Shown here piece by piece: positions 28,868 to 38,743 of a DNA stretch of 40,706 nucleotides (position 1 is its first letter; each line of letters begins with the position of its first letter). Position numbers and translations under genes: made by a program. The notes below the pieces were generated by a model. The model was given only the letters and a program-made list of their open reading frames with translations. It had not been told where the DNA came from and ran no database searches. Location of the stretch: the NCBI RefSeq assembly GCF_017848645.1, contig NZ_JAFEIF010000019.1:1-40706 (forward strand), written 5' to 3'. Source of the stretch: Limnohabitans sp. (lineage in GTDB: Bacteria > Pseudomonadota > Gammaproteobacteria > Burkholderiales > Burkholderiaceae_C).

Positions 28868-31528
28868 TTAGTTTTTGGGCAGCAAACGCTGCAGGGCATA
28901 CAGGGCGTCGAGCGCTTCGCGGGGGCTGAGCGCATCGGGGTTGATTTGCGCCAGGGCGACTTCGATGGGGCTGGGGCCGGTGGCTTCGGATTCGGGCGGT
29001 GGGGCGAACAGGTCCACCTGCTGGCGGCTTTCGGTGGCCCCGGCCTCCAAAGCGCTCAGCGCGTGGCGTGCGTGGTTGAGCACAGCCGCTGGCATGCCTG
29101 CCAAGCGGGCCACTTGCACGCCATAACTCTTGCTGGCCGGGCCAGGTTGCAGCTCGTGCAAGAAGACGATGGACGCGCCAGACTCGGCCGCGCTCACATG
29201 CATGTTGACGGCCGCCGTGTGCGTGGCCGGGAACTCGGTCAGCTCGAAGTAGTGCGTGGCAAACAGCGCAAAGGCTTGCGTTTTGTTGTGCAGGTGCGTG
29301 GCGATGCCGCTGGCCAGAGCCAGTCCGTCAAAAGTCGAGGTGCCGCGCCCGATCTCGTCCATCAGCACCAGGCTGTGGGGCGTGGCGCTGTGCAAAATTT
29401 GTGCGGCCTCGGTCATCTCCAGCATGAAGGTCGATTGCGCGTTGGCCAGGTCGTCGGCCGCGCCGATGCGGGTGTGGATGGCGTCGATGGGGCCTAGGCG
29501 GCAGCGGCTGGCAGGTACATGGCTGCCGATGCTGGCCAAGAGCACGATCAGCGCCACCTGGCGCATGTAGGTCGATTTACCGCCCATGTTGGGGCCGGTG
29601 ATGATTTGCAGGCGCTGCTTGGTGCCCAGCACCGTGTCGTTGGCGATGAAGCTGGCCCCCGACATTTGGGCCAGGCGCGCTTCGACCACCGGGTGGCGGC
29701 CTTGGCGGATTTCGATGCAAGGCTCTTTGGTGAATTCGGGGGCGCACCAATTGAGGGTGAGCGAGCGCTCGGTCAGGGCGCACAACACGTCCAGGCTGGC
29801 CATGGCCTGCGCCAGTGCGGTGAGCGCGGGCACAAAGGGCTGCAGCTGGTCGAGCAGTCCTTCATAGAGCCACTTCTCGCGGGCCAAGGCGCGCTCTTGT
29901 GCCGACAGGGCCTTGTCTTCAAAAGTCTTGAGCTCGGGCGTGATGAAACGTTCGGCGTTTTTCAGGGTCTGGCGGCGGCGGTAGTCGTCAGGCACCTTGT
30001 CGAGTTGCCCCTGCGTGACTTCGATGTAAAAGCCATGCACTTTGTTGAATTGCACGCGCAGGTTGGCAATGCCGGTGCGCTCTTTTTCGCGGGTTTCCAG
30101 GTCGAGCAAAAACGCATCGCAGTTGGTCTGGATGCCGCGCAACTCGTCCAGCTCGGCGTCCAGGCCGTCTGCGATCACACCGCCGTCGCGAACCAAGGCG
30201 GACGGCTCTTCGAGCAAGGCCATTTGCAGAAGTTCGGCGCAGTTTGTGGGCGGGGTCAGCCAGCGGGCCATACCTGCCAACAAGCTGCCCGGCTCAGGCT
30301 GAAGGTCTTGCAGTTGCACCGAGAGTGCAGCCGCACGCGCCAGCGCATGGCGCAGCGCCACCAGTTCGCGCGGGCGCACCTGGCGCAGCGCGGTGCGGGC
30401 GGTGATGCGCTCCACGTCGCTCGCGCCTTTGAGCTGTTCGCGCAGGCTGCTCCAGGGACCTGAGCCACTCTCGCCGCGCAATACGGCTTGGGCTTGCAGG
30501 CGGTCCCTCGCGGCTTGGCGCTCGCGCGGTGGGCTGAGCAGCCAGCTTTTGAGCAAGCGGCTGCCCATGCCGGTCATGCAGGTGTCGAGCAGGGCAAACA
30601 AAGTGGGGGAATCCGATGCGCTCTCGCCGCGCAGGGTTTGGGTCAGCTCCAAGTTGCGGCGGGTGCTGGCGGGCAGGTCAATCAGCGCGTCCGAGCGCTG
30701 CACCTGCACCCGCTGCACATGCGGCAGGCTGCGGCCTTGGGTGTGTTCGGCATAAGTGAGCAGCGCCGCAGCGGCGGCGTGTGCGTCGGCCAGCGCATCG
30801 GCGTTCCAGGCGGCGAGCGACGCGGCTTGCAATTGCTCGAGCAGCTTGCGCTGGCCCAGGCCTGCGTCGAACTGGAAATCGGGCCGCATGGCAAAGGACC
30901 AGCTGCCCCGGCCTGCGGTTTTGAGGCCGCGCAGTTTTTGCTCAAAGGTGGGCGTCATGCCCGCGCTGGCCAGCAGTTCGCTGGGCGCGATGCGGTCCAC
31001 CCAATCGGCCAGCTCGTCCTGTGCGCATTCGGCCAGGTGCACCACGCCTTGGGTGACGCTCAGCCACGCCAGGCCGCAGCGGTTTTTACCCGCTTGGTGC
31101 ACGGCCAGCAAGATGGCTTCGCTTTTGTCGGAGAGCAGCTCGGTGTCGGTGAGGGTGCCGGGGGTGACCACGCGCACCACTTTGCGCTCGACCGGGCCTT
31201 TGGACGTGGCCACATCGCCCACTTGCTCACAAATGGCGACGGACTCGCCCAGCTTGATGAGCCGGGCCAAATAGGTTTCGACCGAATGGAAAGGCACGCC
31301 CGCCATGAGCACGGGTTGCCCGGCCGACTGACCCCGGCGCGTCAAGGTGATGTCGAGCAGGCCTGCGGCTTTTTCGGCGTCGCCAAAGAACAGCTCGTAA
31401 AAGTCGCCCATGCGGTAGAACACCAGCGTGTCTGGAAACTCCGCCTTGATGCCCAGGTACTGGGCCATCATGGGCGTGTGGCCAGCGTAGTCAGCAGGAC
31501 TGGGGGCAGGAGAGGTGTCGTTTGGCAT
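28868..31528 (-). CDS. mutS: DNA mismatch repair protein MutS
   Basis: 886 residues from the ATG at 31528; the preceding codon TTG could add one residue. The mismatch-reading Phe-x-Glu is in [19 protein letters not shown] (about 40-58). Walker A is [13 protein letters not shown] (about 645) and Walker B is [19 protein letters not shown]. The helix-turn-helix end [15 protein letters not shown] is present. All parts of a full-length MutS are in place. It recognises mismatches after replication. No strong ribosome site was seen. Confidence 0.97.
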   Translation of the reverse strand: MPNDTSPAPSPADYAGHTPMMAQYLGIKAEFPDTLVFYRMGDFYELFFGDAEKAAGLLDITLTRRGQSAGQPVLMAGVPFHSVETYLARLIKLGESVAICEQVGDVATSKGPVERKVVRVVTPGTLTDTELLSDKSEAILLAVHQAGKNRCGLAWLSVTQGVVHLAECAQDELADWVDRIAPSELLASAGMTPTFEQKLRGLKTAGRGSWSFAMRPDFQFDAGLGQRKLLEQLQAASLAAWNADALADAHAAAAALLTYAEHTQGRSLPHVQRVQVQRSDALIDLPASTRRNLELTQTLRGESASDSPTLFALLDTCMTGMGSRLLKSWLLSPPRERQAARDRLQAQAVLRGESGSGPWSSLREQLKGASDVERITARTALRQVRPRELVALRHALARAAALSVQLQDLQPEPGSLLAGMARWLTPPTNCAELLQMALLEEPSALVRDGGVIADGLDAELDELRGIQTNCDAFLLDLETREKERTGIANLRVQFNKVHGFYIEVTQGQLDKVPDDYRRRQTLKNAERFITPELKTFEDKALSAQERALAREKWLYEGLLDQLQPFVPALTALAQAMASLDVLCALTERSLTLNWCAPEFTKEPCIEIRQGRHPVVEARLAQMSGASFIANDTVLGTKQRLQIITGPNMGGKSTYMRQVALIVLLASIGSHVPASRCRLGPIDAIHTRIGAADDLANAQSTFMLEMTEAAQILHSATPHSLVLMDEIGRGTSTFDGLALASGIATHLHNKTQAFALFATHYFELTEFPATHTAAVNMHVSAAESGASIVFLHELQPGPASKSYGVQVARLAGMPAAVLNHARHALSALEAGATESRQQVDLFAPPPESEATGPSPIEVALAQINPDALSPREALDALYALQRLLPKN

Positions 31529-31754
31529 CAAGGGCTGGGCCGACTCGGCAAGTGGTCACCGGGGCAGGGGTGCAATGGTGGGGCAGCGCTGATTTTATTC
31601 GGCGCGGAGGGAACGGGTGAGCTTGACGTGATGAACGAAAGTTTGGGGGATATGGAATGCCTGAAAAACCACGTGACTTGATGGCTCTGGGCCTGGTTTT
31701 GATTGGATGTGCGGCAAGGCCTGCGAAGGTCTTTGGCTCGCAGAATTGCATTTA

Positions 31755-31767
31755 CTTACAATGTAAG
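31755..31767. promoter_or_regulatory. 13-bp palindrome in the gap before the CNNM-type gene
   Basis: CTTACA-A-TGTAAG is a perfect palindrome 36 bases before the start at 31803, in an AT-richer patch than the surroundings. It could be an operator overlapping the promoter of the membrane protein gene. The rest of 31529-31754, between divergent mutS and this gene, shows nothing I can name. Confidence 0.4.
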
Positions 31768-31802
31768 CTTGTCAACTCCCAGGGCTCAGGCGAGCCCGTT
31801 GT

Positions 31803-33128
31803 ATGGAAATAGCGATACTTTTTGCCCTCATCTGCCTGAACGGGGTGTTTGCCATGTCCGAGATTGCCTTGGTCACGGCCCGCAAAGCCCGGCTTCAGAA
31901 GCTCATTGATGAGGGCGACAGCGGCGCGGCAGCGGCTGTCAAGCTGGGGGAAGACCCCACGCGTTTTTTGTCCACCATTCAGATCGGCATCACCTCCATT
32001 GGTGTTTTGAACGGTATCGTGGGTGAGGCCGCTTTGGCTGTCCCCATGGCCATGTGGCTGGTTTCTTTGGGTGTGCCCGATGCCTATGCCAGCTTTGCCG
32101 CCACCGGCATTGTGGTGTTGACCATCACCTATTTCTCGATTGTGGTGGGCGAGTTGGTGCCCAAGCGCATCGGCCAGTCTTACCCCGAAACCTTTGCCCG
32201 CCTGGTGGCCCGGCCCATCAACTTTTTGGCGCTGGCGACCAAGCCTTTTGTGATTTTGTTGTCCGCCTCCACCCGCGCTTTGCTGCGCCTGATGGGCGTG
32301 AAGGAGACCAAGGGCACGCCCGTGACCGAGGAAGAAATCCACGCCATGCTGGTCGAAGGCACCTCGGCGGGCGTGATCGAGTCGCACGAGCACACCATGG
32401 TCCGCAACGTGTTTCGCTTGGACGACCGGCAAATTGGCTCGCTCATGGTGCCGCGTGCCGACATCGTGTGCCTGGATGTGGACGATTCATTTGAAGACAA
32501 CCTGCGCCACATCGAAGAGTCGGACCATGCCCGCTTCCCGGTGGTGCAAGGCGGCATTGAAAACATCCTGGGCGTGATCAACGCCCGCCAGTGGCTCACG
32601 CGTGCCCTGAAAGACAAGTCGCAGTCGCTGCGTGAGCAAGCGCTGCAAAGCCCGTTGTATGTGCCCGAGACCATCACCGGCATGGAGTTGCTGGACAACT
32701 TCCGGCTGTCCGATGTGCACATGGCCTTTGTGATCGACGAGTACGGTGAGGTGCAGGGCATCATCACACTGCAGGACTTGATCGAGGCGATCACGGGCGA
32801 GTTCCAGCCGCGAGACCCCGAAACCTCCTGGGCGGTGCAGCGCGAAGACGGCAGCTGGTTGCTCGACGGCCACATTCCGGTGCCCGAACTCAAGGACCGC
32901 CTGGGCCTGGAAGAGGTGCCCGAAGAAGAGCGCGGCCGCTACCACACCCTGAGCGGCATGATCATGCTGCTGACCGGCACCTTGCCCAAGGTGGCCGATG
33001 CGGTGCAGTGGGAAGGCTGGAAGCTGGAGATCGTGGACATGGACGGGCGTGCCATCGACAAGGTGCTGGCCATGCGCTTGCCCCCCCCCGAGGGCGATTC
33101 AGGCGACGAGTCAACGGCCGGCAACTGA
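31803..33128 (+). CDS. CNNM/HlyC-CorC family membrane protein
   Basis: 441 residues. The DUF21 transmembrane domain occupies about 1-190 (EIAILFALICLNGVFAMSEI opening). Two CBS domains follow (about 210-330; IGSLMVPRADIVCLDVDDSF and VHMAFVIDEYGEVQGIITLQ), then a CorC_HlyC domain (about 350-430) with DGHIPVPELKDRLG. Such proteins are linked to Mg2+ or other cation efflux; the hemolysin name is historical. The gene is followed by a strong terminator. Confidence 0.92.
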   Translation: MEIAILFALICLNGVFAMSEIALVTARKARLQKLIDEGDSGAAAAVKLGEDPTRFLSTIQIGITSIGVLNGIVGEAALAVPMAMWLVSLGVPDAYASFAATGIVVLTITYFSIVVGELVPKRIGQSYPETFARLVARPINFLALATKPFVILLSASTRALLRLMGVKETKGTPVTEEEIHAMLVEGTSAGVIESHEHTMVRNVFRLDDRQIGSLMVPRADIVCLDVDDSFEDNLRHIEESDHARFPVVQGGIENILGVINARQWLTRALKDKSQSLREQALQSPLYVPETITGMELLDNFRLSDVHMAFVIDEYGEVQGIITLQDLIEAITGEFQPRDPETSWAVQREDGSWLLDGHIPVPELKDRLGLEEVPEEERGRYHTLSGMIMLLTGTLPKVADAVQWEGWKLEIVDMDGRAIDKVLAMRLPPPEGDSGDESTAGN

Positions 33129-33143
33129 TCGGCCTGCAGGCAC

Positions 33144-33176
33144 AAAAAAAGCACCTCGTTTGAGGTGCTTTTTTTT
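33144..33176. terminator. Bidirectional intrinsic terminator
   Basis: An A run, stem GCACCTC, loop GTTT, stem GAGGTGC and an uninterrupted run of eight T. The A run on the other side gives the same structure on the minus strand, so it can end both the CNNM-type gene and suhB, which converge here. Confidence 0.93.
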
Positions 33177-33213
33177 GCGCTGAAGACGAGGGTTGGACGC
33201 GTCCGTCGCGTGC

Positions 33214-34176
33214 TTAAAACGGTGCGTCTTTGCGCTCGTCGCTGGCCGCTTCAGTGCTTTCGCTGGGGGCATCGTCAGCGCCTTCGGCGTCCGGGTTGTG
33301 CGTGTCGCCTGTGCGCTCGCGGCTCAGGGCGTCCACGGCGGTGCGCACGTTGGCTTTGTCGCCCGCGCTGGCAAATTTGCTGTACTTGCCCAAGATGGTG
33401 ACCAGCTGGCCGTAAATGCGGGGGGCGCCTGCCAGGCATTCTTTTTGTTCCAGAAAGTCGGACTCGCCTGTGAAGTTACCGATCAGGCCACCGGCTTCGG
33501 TGACCAGCAGCGAGCCTGCAGCCACGTCCCAAGGCGAGAGGCCGGTTTCAAAGAAACCGTCGGTGAAACCTGCGGCCACGTAGGCCAGGTCGAGTGCTGC
33601 AGAACCGGGGCGGCGCAGGCCAGCGGTGCGCTGCATCACATCGCCCATCATGCGCAGGTACTGGTTAAAGTTGTCGCCTTTGCGGAAGGGAAAACCTGTG
33701 GAGATGATGCATTCCTGCAAGCGGATGCGCTTGCTCACGCGCAGGCGGCGGTCGTTCATGAACGCGCCACGGCCTTTGGTGGCGGTGAACAAATCGTTGC
33801 GGGTGGGGTCGTAAATGACGGCTTGCTCGATCTTGCCGCGCACTTGCAGGGCAATGCTCACGCAGTAAACGGGGAAGCCGTGGATGAAGTTGGTCGTGCC
33901 GTCCAGGGGGTCGATGATCCAGATATGGTCAGCGAGCGGGTTGCCGAATTCGCGGCCCGACTCTTCGGCCAGGATGCCGTGGTCGGGGTAGGCGGTCAGC
34001 AGGGTGTCGATGATGACTTTTTCAGCGGCGTGGTCGACTTCGGTGACGAAGTCATTGACCTGCTTTTGCGAGATGCGAACCGCTTCAACGTCGAGCGCAG
34101 CGCGGTTGATGATGGCGCCAGCGGCGCGCGCAGCCTTGATGGCCACGTTGAGCATGGGGTGGAGATTGGACGACAT
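33214..34176 (-). CDS. suhB: Inositol-1-monophosphatase SuhB
   Basis: 320 residues from the ATG at 34176, where [20 protein letters not shown] matches family starts. Metal-site motifs are [22 protein letters not shown] and LSPWDVAAG. Compared with about 265 residues for E. coli SuhB, a C-terminal tail of about 50 residues rich in Asp, Glu, Ala and Ser is added. SuhB hydrolyses inositol phosphate and also acts in rRNA antitermination in E. coli; whether the tail alters this is unknown. The longer frame to 34272 was rejected. Confidence 0.94.
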   Translation of the reverse strand: MSSNLHPMLNVAIKAARAAGAIINRAALDVEAVRISQKQVNDFVTEVDHAAEKVIIDTLLTAYPDHGILAEESGREFGNPLADHIWIIDPLDGTTNFIHGFPVYCVSIALQVRGKIEQAVIYDPTRNDLFTATKGRGAFMNDRRLRVSKRIRLQECIISTGFPFRKGDNFNQYLRMMGDVMQRTAGLRRPGSAALDLAYVAAGFTDGFFETGLSPWDVAAGSLLVTEAGGLIGNFTGESDFLEQKECLAGAPRIYGQLVTILGKYSKFASAGDKANVRTAVDALSRERTGDTHNPDAEGADDAPSESTEAASDERKDAPF

Positions 34177-34268
34177 GAATTGTGTGAAGAACGGTGCAAC
34201 GCACGCACGATCGCGGCGACAAGGGACGCATTTTCTCATGAAAAGCCCAGCAAGCCGTCGCTGGCGCG

Positions 34269-34580
34269 TCATAAGCTTGGACGTTCACGCAGCCACTCAG
34301 GCGAACGGCGGGTGTCCAGCACGGCCAATACAGTGGCTTTTTTGCCTTCGAGCAAATAGTAAATGGCAAAGGGAAAGCGGCTTCCCAAGCTTCGAAACGC
34401 GCCGCTGGGTTGAATTTTGATATGAACACCGGCACTGATTTGCAAGGCATCAATGTCAGCGTACAAGCTGTTTAAAAAGTAAGCACCTATGCCAGCTTGC
34501 TGGTGTTCGTAAAACCAGTAAGCCGCCAACAAATCGTCTTGTGCCGCTTGCGTGATCTCGATGGACTCGCAGCCATTCAT
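34269..34580 (-). CDS. RelE/ParE-family toxin
   Basis: 103 residues: [20 protein letters not shown] at the start and [20 protein letters not shown], then [11 protein letters not shown] at the end, all standard for ParE/RelE toxins. The antitoxin gene ends 12 bases before its start. RelE-type members cleave mRNA on the ribosome and ParE-type members poison gyrase; this one looks more ParE-like from the AA.DDLL..YWFYE helix, but I cannot be sure. It lies between suhB and trmJ. Confidence 0.86.
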   Translation of the reverse strand: MNGCESIEITQAAQDDLLAAYWFYEHQQAGIGAYFLNSLYADIDALQISAGVHIKIQPSGAFRSLGSRFPFAIYYLLEGKKATVLAVLDTRRSPEWLRERPSL

Positions 34581-34592
34581 GGCTTGCCTGGC

Positions 34593-34823
34593 TCAGTGGC
34601 TTGGGGTTGGGCGGGTCAGGGTGCGCAAGCGCTCTTTGGCTTGATCCCAAGGCAGGCAGCTTTCCTGGCCTGACTTCAGGCGTTCCAATCGTGCGGCAAG
34701 CACCTGTTGGTGCCAGGGGGGCGTCAGGTCTTCGGTGGGGTTTTGAGACAAGGACTGCCACAAAATTTCCATGGCCAGCAAGCTTTCCGCCTTGGGCAAG
34801 TCTTTCAGGTGGTCAAATTTCAT
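34593..34823 (-). CDS. Addiction-module antitoxin (PF09720-like)
   Basis: 76 residues from the ATG at 34823; the frame upstream to 34886 is not needed. MKFDHLKDLPKAESLLAMEI followed by LWQSLSQNP and the helical PWHQQVLAARLERLKSG, then WDQAKERLR, fits the short putative addiction-module component family, which pairs with RelE/ParE toxins. It would bind the toxin and its own promoter. Antitoxin before toxin is the common order. Confidence 0.82.
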   Translation of the reverse strand: MKFDHLKDLPKAESLLAMEILWQSLSQNPTEDLTPPWHQQVLAARLERLKSGQESCLPWDQAKERLRTLTRPTPSH

Positions 34824-34921
34824 GGGTTTTCCTGCAAGTCTGTTGGACCGGCTCAGTTTAGCAAAACCAAGCTTGAAGGGCTGCATCGGGCGCAGCGTAT
34901 GGGAGCGTGGACAATCGGGGC

Positions 34922-35653
34922 ATGCAAACGCGATTCATCTTGATAGAAACCAGCCATGCCGGCAACGTGGGTGCTGCTGCCCGTGCCCTGAAAGTCATGG
35001 GTTTTGACGATCTGGTGCTGGTGGCACCGCGCTGGCCCAATGTGCTGCGCAAAGAAGAAACCATCCAGCGCGCCAGCGGGGCCAACGATGTGCTGGCCAA
35101 GGCCCGTGTGGTGGGCACGCTCGAAGAGGCTTTGGACGGCGTGACCCATCTGTGTGCCACGGCCATGACCCCGCGCGACTTTGGCCCGCCCACGCGCTCG
35201 CCGCGTGAGCATTTTGCCGAGCTGACACGGCCCGGTGCGCCCGAGCAGTGTGTGGCCTTCTTGTTCGGCTCTGAGCGGTTTGGCATGAAAAACGAGGATG
35301 TTTACCGCTGCCATGTGGCGCTTTCCATTCCCACCAACCCTCAGTTTGGCTCGCTCAATTTGGGCTCGGCCATTCAGGTGGTGGCTTACGACTGGCGGGT
35401 GGCTTTGGGTGGCTTTCCGGTGCAGGGCGCTGTACCGCCGGCTGACAAAGCCGATGCACAGCAGGTGGCGGGCATGCTGGGTCACTGGGAGCAGGCGCTG
35501 ACCGACATCGGCTTTCTGGACCCGGCCGCGCCGAAAAAGCTGATGCCACGCCTGAACCAGTTGTTCAACCGGGCTGATTTGAGCCCGGAAGAAATCCACA
35601 TCCTGCGCGGGGTGGCGAAGGCCATGATCCAAAACGCCAGCGCCAAGCGATAG
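34922..35653 (+). CDS. trmJ: tRNA (cytidine/uridine-32-2'-O)-methyltransferase TrmJ
   Basis: 243 residues from the ATG at 34922 (an earlier start at 34907 adds five residues). The SPOUT motifs are [20 protein letters not shown] at the start, [15 protein letters not shown] in the middle, and [20 protein letters not shown]. It methylates position 32 of certain tRNAs with S-adenosylmethionine. It is followed by cysE after 11 bases, so the two are likely one operon. The antitoxin gene starts about 100 bp upstream on the other strand. Confidence 0.92.
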   Translation: MQTRFILIETSHAGNVGAAARALKVMGFDDLVLVAPRWPNVLRKEETIQRASGANDVLAKARVVGTLEEALDGVTHLCATAMTPRDFGPPTRSPREHFAELTRPGAPEQCVAFLFGSERFGMKNEDVYRCHVALSIPTNPQFGSLNLGSAIQVVAYDWRVALGGFPVQGAVPPADKADAQQVAGMLGHWEQALTDIGFLDPAAPKKLMPRLNQLFNRADLSPEEIHILRGVAKAMIQNASAKR

Positions 35654-35664
35654 ACTCAAAGCCT

Positions 35665-36432
35665 ATGTTTTCTCGCCTTCGCTCCGACATCCAATGCATC
35701 CTTGACCGGGACCCCGCAGCACGCACCGCTTGGGAGGTGCTGACCTGTTACCCGGGCCTGCACGCTTTGGTGCTGCACCGCCGGGCGCACTGGTGCTGGA
35801 GCCATGGCTTCAAGTGGCTGGGGCGCTTCATTTCGCATGTGTCGCGCTGGCTCACGGGCATCGAGATCCATCCCGGTGCGCAGATTGGCGAGCGGGTGTT
35901 TTTTGACCATGGCATGGGCATCGTGATTGGCGAGACAGCCCAAATTGGCGAGGGTTGCACCATCTACCACGGCGTTACTTTGGGCGGCACATCGCTGTAC
36001 AAAGGGGCCAAGCGCCACCCGACTTTGGGCCGCGATGTGGTGATCGGCGCGGGGGCCAAGGTGCTGGGCGGTTTTGAGGTGGGCGATGGGGCCAAGGTGG
36101 GCTCGAACGCGGTGGTGACCAAGCCGGTGCCCGCCGGGGCCACGGCAGTGGGCAACCCGGCGCGCATCATCCAGGCCGAACAAGACGCCAAGCGCGAAGA
36201 AGTGGCTTCCAAAATGGGTTTCTCGGCCTATGGCGTGACGCAAAACGACGACCCGCTGAGCCAGGCCTTGCGCGGCCTGATCGACAACGCGGCTGGCCAA
36301 GAGCACCAAATTGCCATGATCTGGCAAGCCCTGGAGCAGTTGTGTGCCCAGCAACACATGGCCATGCCCGGTGATGCCGCCAAGCGTGAGACCTTCGAGG
36401 CCGACAAATTCAACGAGTTGGTGGGTAAGTAA
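35665..36432 (+). CDS. cysE: Serine O-acetyltransferase CysE (EpsC-like)
   Basis: 255 residues. The N-terminal helical part is short ([20 protein letters not shown]), as in the EpsC-like group. The left-handed beta-helix follows with [20 protein letters not shown], the active-site stretch [20 protein letters not shown], and [21 protein letters not shown] tail of about 80 residues after the helix is longer than usual. It acetylates serine for cysteine synthesis. It lies downstream of trmJ. Confidence 0.93.
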   Translation: MFSRLRSDIQCILDRDPAARTAWEVLTCYPGLHALVLHRRAHWCWSHGFKWLGRFISHVSRWLTGIEIHPGAQIGERVFFDHGMGIVIGETAQIGEGCTIYHGVTLGGTSLYKGAKRHPTLGRDVVIGAGAKVLGGFEVGDGAKVGSNAVVTKPVPAGATAVGNPARIIQAEQDAKREEVASKMGFSAYGVTQNDDPLSQALRGLIDNAAGQEHQIAMIWQALEQLCAQQHMAMPGDAAKRETFEADKFNELVGK

Positions 36433-36448
36433 TTCCTGACCTGCTTTG

Positions 36449-36470
36449 TAGGCGCGGTCTCTGACCGCGA
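36449..36470. repeat. Short REP-like palindrome after cysE
   Basis: GTAGGCGCGGTCTCTGACCG and the following CGA hold arms CGCGGTC and GACCGCG around TCT. It sits in the gap between the converging cysE and dnaG genes. The opening GTAGGCGCGG resembles Pseudomonas-type REP cores, as the larger element at 21896-21957 does. Confidence 0.6.
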
Positions 36471-36515
36471 TTCCTGGGCTGCGTATTCCCGCGCTCAGAC
36501 GTCTGCCGACTTGGA

Positions 36516-38615
36516 TCAGCTGGCGGCTTGCAAAGCGGCAGCTGCGGCCATCAGCGCTTTGCGGCGTTCGTGCAGGCTGCGCCAGCGTTGCTGGGCTTCG
36601 GGGTCTTGCCCGGTGCTGGCCTGGGTCAGGGCTTCGGTTTCGAGCTGCTTGAGGCGGTCGATCATCAGCATGGTGAGCAAGCGGCGCAGTTCCTGCCGGG
36701 CTTCTTGCGGGTCGGGTGGGGTGGCGTCTTCGCTGCCGGCCACGGCGTTGAGTTTGTCTTGCGCCATCCAGCGGGTGGCGTCGTCTGCAAAGGGCTGGCC
36801 TTGCATGTGCTCGCGCAAGGTGGACCAGCCCAAAGCCCCTTGTTCATGGAACACAGATTCGAGCCACGCAAACAGCGGGCCATGCGGCGGGGGCAGGGCG
36901 CACAGCATGGCGTGGTCTTCGCCTGCCAAGGTTTCCCACAGCGCCATGTTGCCCAGCAGCAGGCGGGCGGCGTGGTCGGCCCGGCTGGCAGGCACTGTGC
37001 GCGGGCCGGTGTAGACCGGGGGCTGCTCGCGTTTGTATTTGCCGTTGCCAAACTTGCTGCCCGGTGTCCAGTTGGGGTTTTTGCTTTTCCAGTTGTTGCC
37101 GCCTGTAAAGCCGCCACCCGCGTTGTTGTACGCGTTGGCATAAGCCGCAGCGCCGCTCGCCTGGCCGCCGTCGCCGCTCCAAGCGGGTGGCTCGCCGTAG
37201 TGCGGCTCAAAGTGCGGGAAATCATCGCCACCTGTTTGAGGGCTGTGGCCAGGCGCAGCAAAGGCGGGCGATGGTGCGGCTGGGCTGGGGCCCCGCGCAA
37301 AGCGTTGGTCACTGGCCGCTTGTTGGCCCCACAGTTTTTCCAGGCCTGCCGTTTCCAGCTGGATGAGTTGCGCCAACTCTGACAGCAATTGCTGCTTGAG
37401 TGCGCCTTCGGGCAGCAGCTGCCAAAGCGGGCGGGCCTGGCTGGACAGGCGGGCGCGGCCTTCGGCGGTTTGCAGGTCGCAGTCGGCGCTGGCCGCTTCG
37501 ATCAAAAAGCGCGACAGGGGCATGGCCTGCTTTATTTGCTCGGCAAAAGCCTCTTGGCCAAACTCGCGCACATAGCTGTCGGGGTCGTGCTCGGCAGGCA
37601 AAAACAAGAACTTGATGCTGCGCACATCGGTGGCGTAGGGCAGTGCGCCGTCGAGCGCCTTGCGGGCAGCGCGGCGGCCTGCGCCGTCGCCGTCAAAGCT
37701 GAAGACCACCGAGTCGGTGAAGCGGAACAGCTTTTGCACATGGTCGGGTGTGCAAGCCGTGCCCAGCGTGGCCACGGCGTTGGCAAAGCCGAGTTGCGCC
37801 AGTGCCACCACGTCCATGTAGCCTTCGGTCACGAGCACGTAGCCCGCACTGTGCAGGGCTTCGCGCGCTTCATACAGGCCATACAGCTCGCGGCCTTTGT
37901 GGAAGACCGGGGTTTCGGGCGAGTTCAAATATTTTGGGGTGCCTGCGCCGATCACCCGCCCGCCAAAGCCGATGCACTCGCCTTTGATGTTGCGGATCGG
38001 GAACATGATGCGGTCCCGAAAACGGTCGTAGCGTTTGTCGTCTTCCTCGTTGACGATCACCAAACCTGACTCGGCCAACAGCGGGTCGTCGTATTTGGGG
38101 AAGATGCTGGCCAGACTGCGCCAGCCCTCGGGCGCGTAGCCCAGACCAAAGCGCTTGGCGATTTGCCCGGACAGGCCCCGGCCCTTGAGGTAGTCGATGG
38201 CGTGCGGGGTAATCTTGAGCTGGTCTCGGTAGGCCTCGCCTGCTTTTTCCAGCACATCGCTCAGGCTGTCTTGTTTGGCCTTGGCAGCGGCGGCGCGGGC
38301 GCGGTCTTCGGGCGACTGCTGTTCTTCGGGCACCACCATGCCGGTTTGTTGGGCCAGGTCCTTCACCGCTTCGATGAAGGTCATGCCCGCGTGCTCCATC
38401 AGGAAGCCGATGGCATTGCCGTTTTTGCCGCAGCCAAAGCAGTGGAAAAACTGCTTGGTGGGGCTGACGCTGAAGCTGGGCGATTTTTCGCCATGGAAAG
38501 GGCACAGGCCCATGAAGTTGGCCCCGCCTTTCTTGAGCTGCACGTACTTGCCCACGATGTCGACCACGTCGACGCGGGACAGCAACTCCTGGATGAAAGA
38601 CTGGGGGATGGCCAT
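36516..38615 (-). CDS. dnaG: DNA primase DnaG
   Basis: 699 residues. The zinc finger is at about 38-64 (CPFHGEK and FHCFGCG). The Toprim core holds YVLVTEGYMDVVALAQLG and VVFSFDGDGAGRRAARKAL. Between the catalytic core and the C-terminal helicase-binding domain is a long linker (about 435-540) rich in Gly, Pro, Asn and Tyr, for example NAYNNAGGGFTGGNNW. It makes RNA primers for replication. In many proteobacteria rpoD follows dnaG; here cysE lies downstream, on the opposite strand. Confidence 0.96.
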   Translation of the reverse strand: MAIPQSFIQELLSRVDVVDIVGKYVQLKKGGANFMGLCPFHGEKSPSFSVSPTKQFFHCFGCGKNGNAIGFLMEHAGMTFIEAVKDLAQQTGMVVPEEQQSPEDRARAAAAKAKQDSLSDVLEKAGEAYRDQLKITPHAIDYLKGRGLSGQIAKRFGLGYAPEGWRSLASIFPKYDDPLLAESGLVIVNEEDDKRYDRFRDRIMFPIRNIKGECIGFGGRVIGAGTPKYLNSPETPVFHKGRELYGLYEAREALHSAGYVLVTEGYMDVVALAQLGFANAVATLGTACTPDHVQKLFRFTDSVVFSFDGDGAGRRAARKALDGALPYATDVRSIKFLFLPAEHDPDSYVREFGQEAFAEQIKQAMPLSRFLIEAASADCDLQTAEGRARLSSQARPLWQLLPEGALKQQLLSELAQLIQLETAGLEKLWGQQAASDQRFARGPSPAAPSPAFAAPGHSPQTGGDDFPHFEPHYGEPPAWSGDGGQASGAAAYANAYNNAGGGFTGGNNWKSKNPNWTPGSKFGNGKYKREQPPVYTGPRTVPASRADHAARLLLGNMALWETLAGEDHAMLCALPPPHGPLFAWLESVFHEQGALGWSTLREHMQGQPFADDATRWMAQDKLNAVAGSEDATPPDPQEARQELRRLLTMLMIDRLKQLETEALTQASTGQDPEAQQRWRSLHERRKALMAAAAALQAAS

Positions 38616-38743
38616 AAGAGGGCTATTTTCGCCGATAAGGGCGGTTCATCCCGTGCAGGTTTCGGGGCAAACCAGCATGGATTTCAGCGCTGGGTCAGGC
38701 AAACTGTTCAACATCCAACCGTTAGCCGAAACAGGACCCGTTC

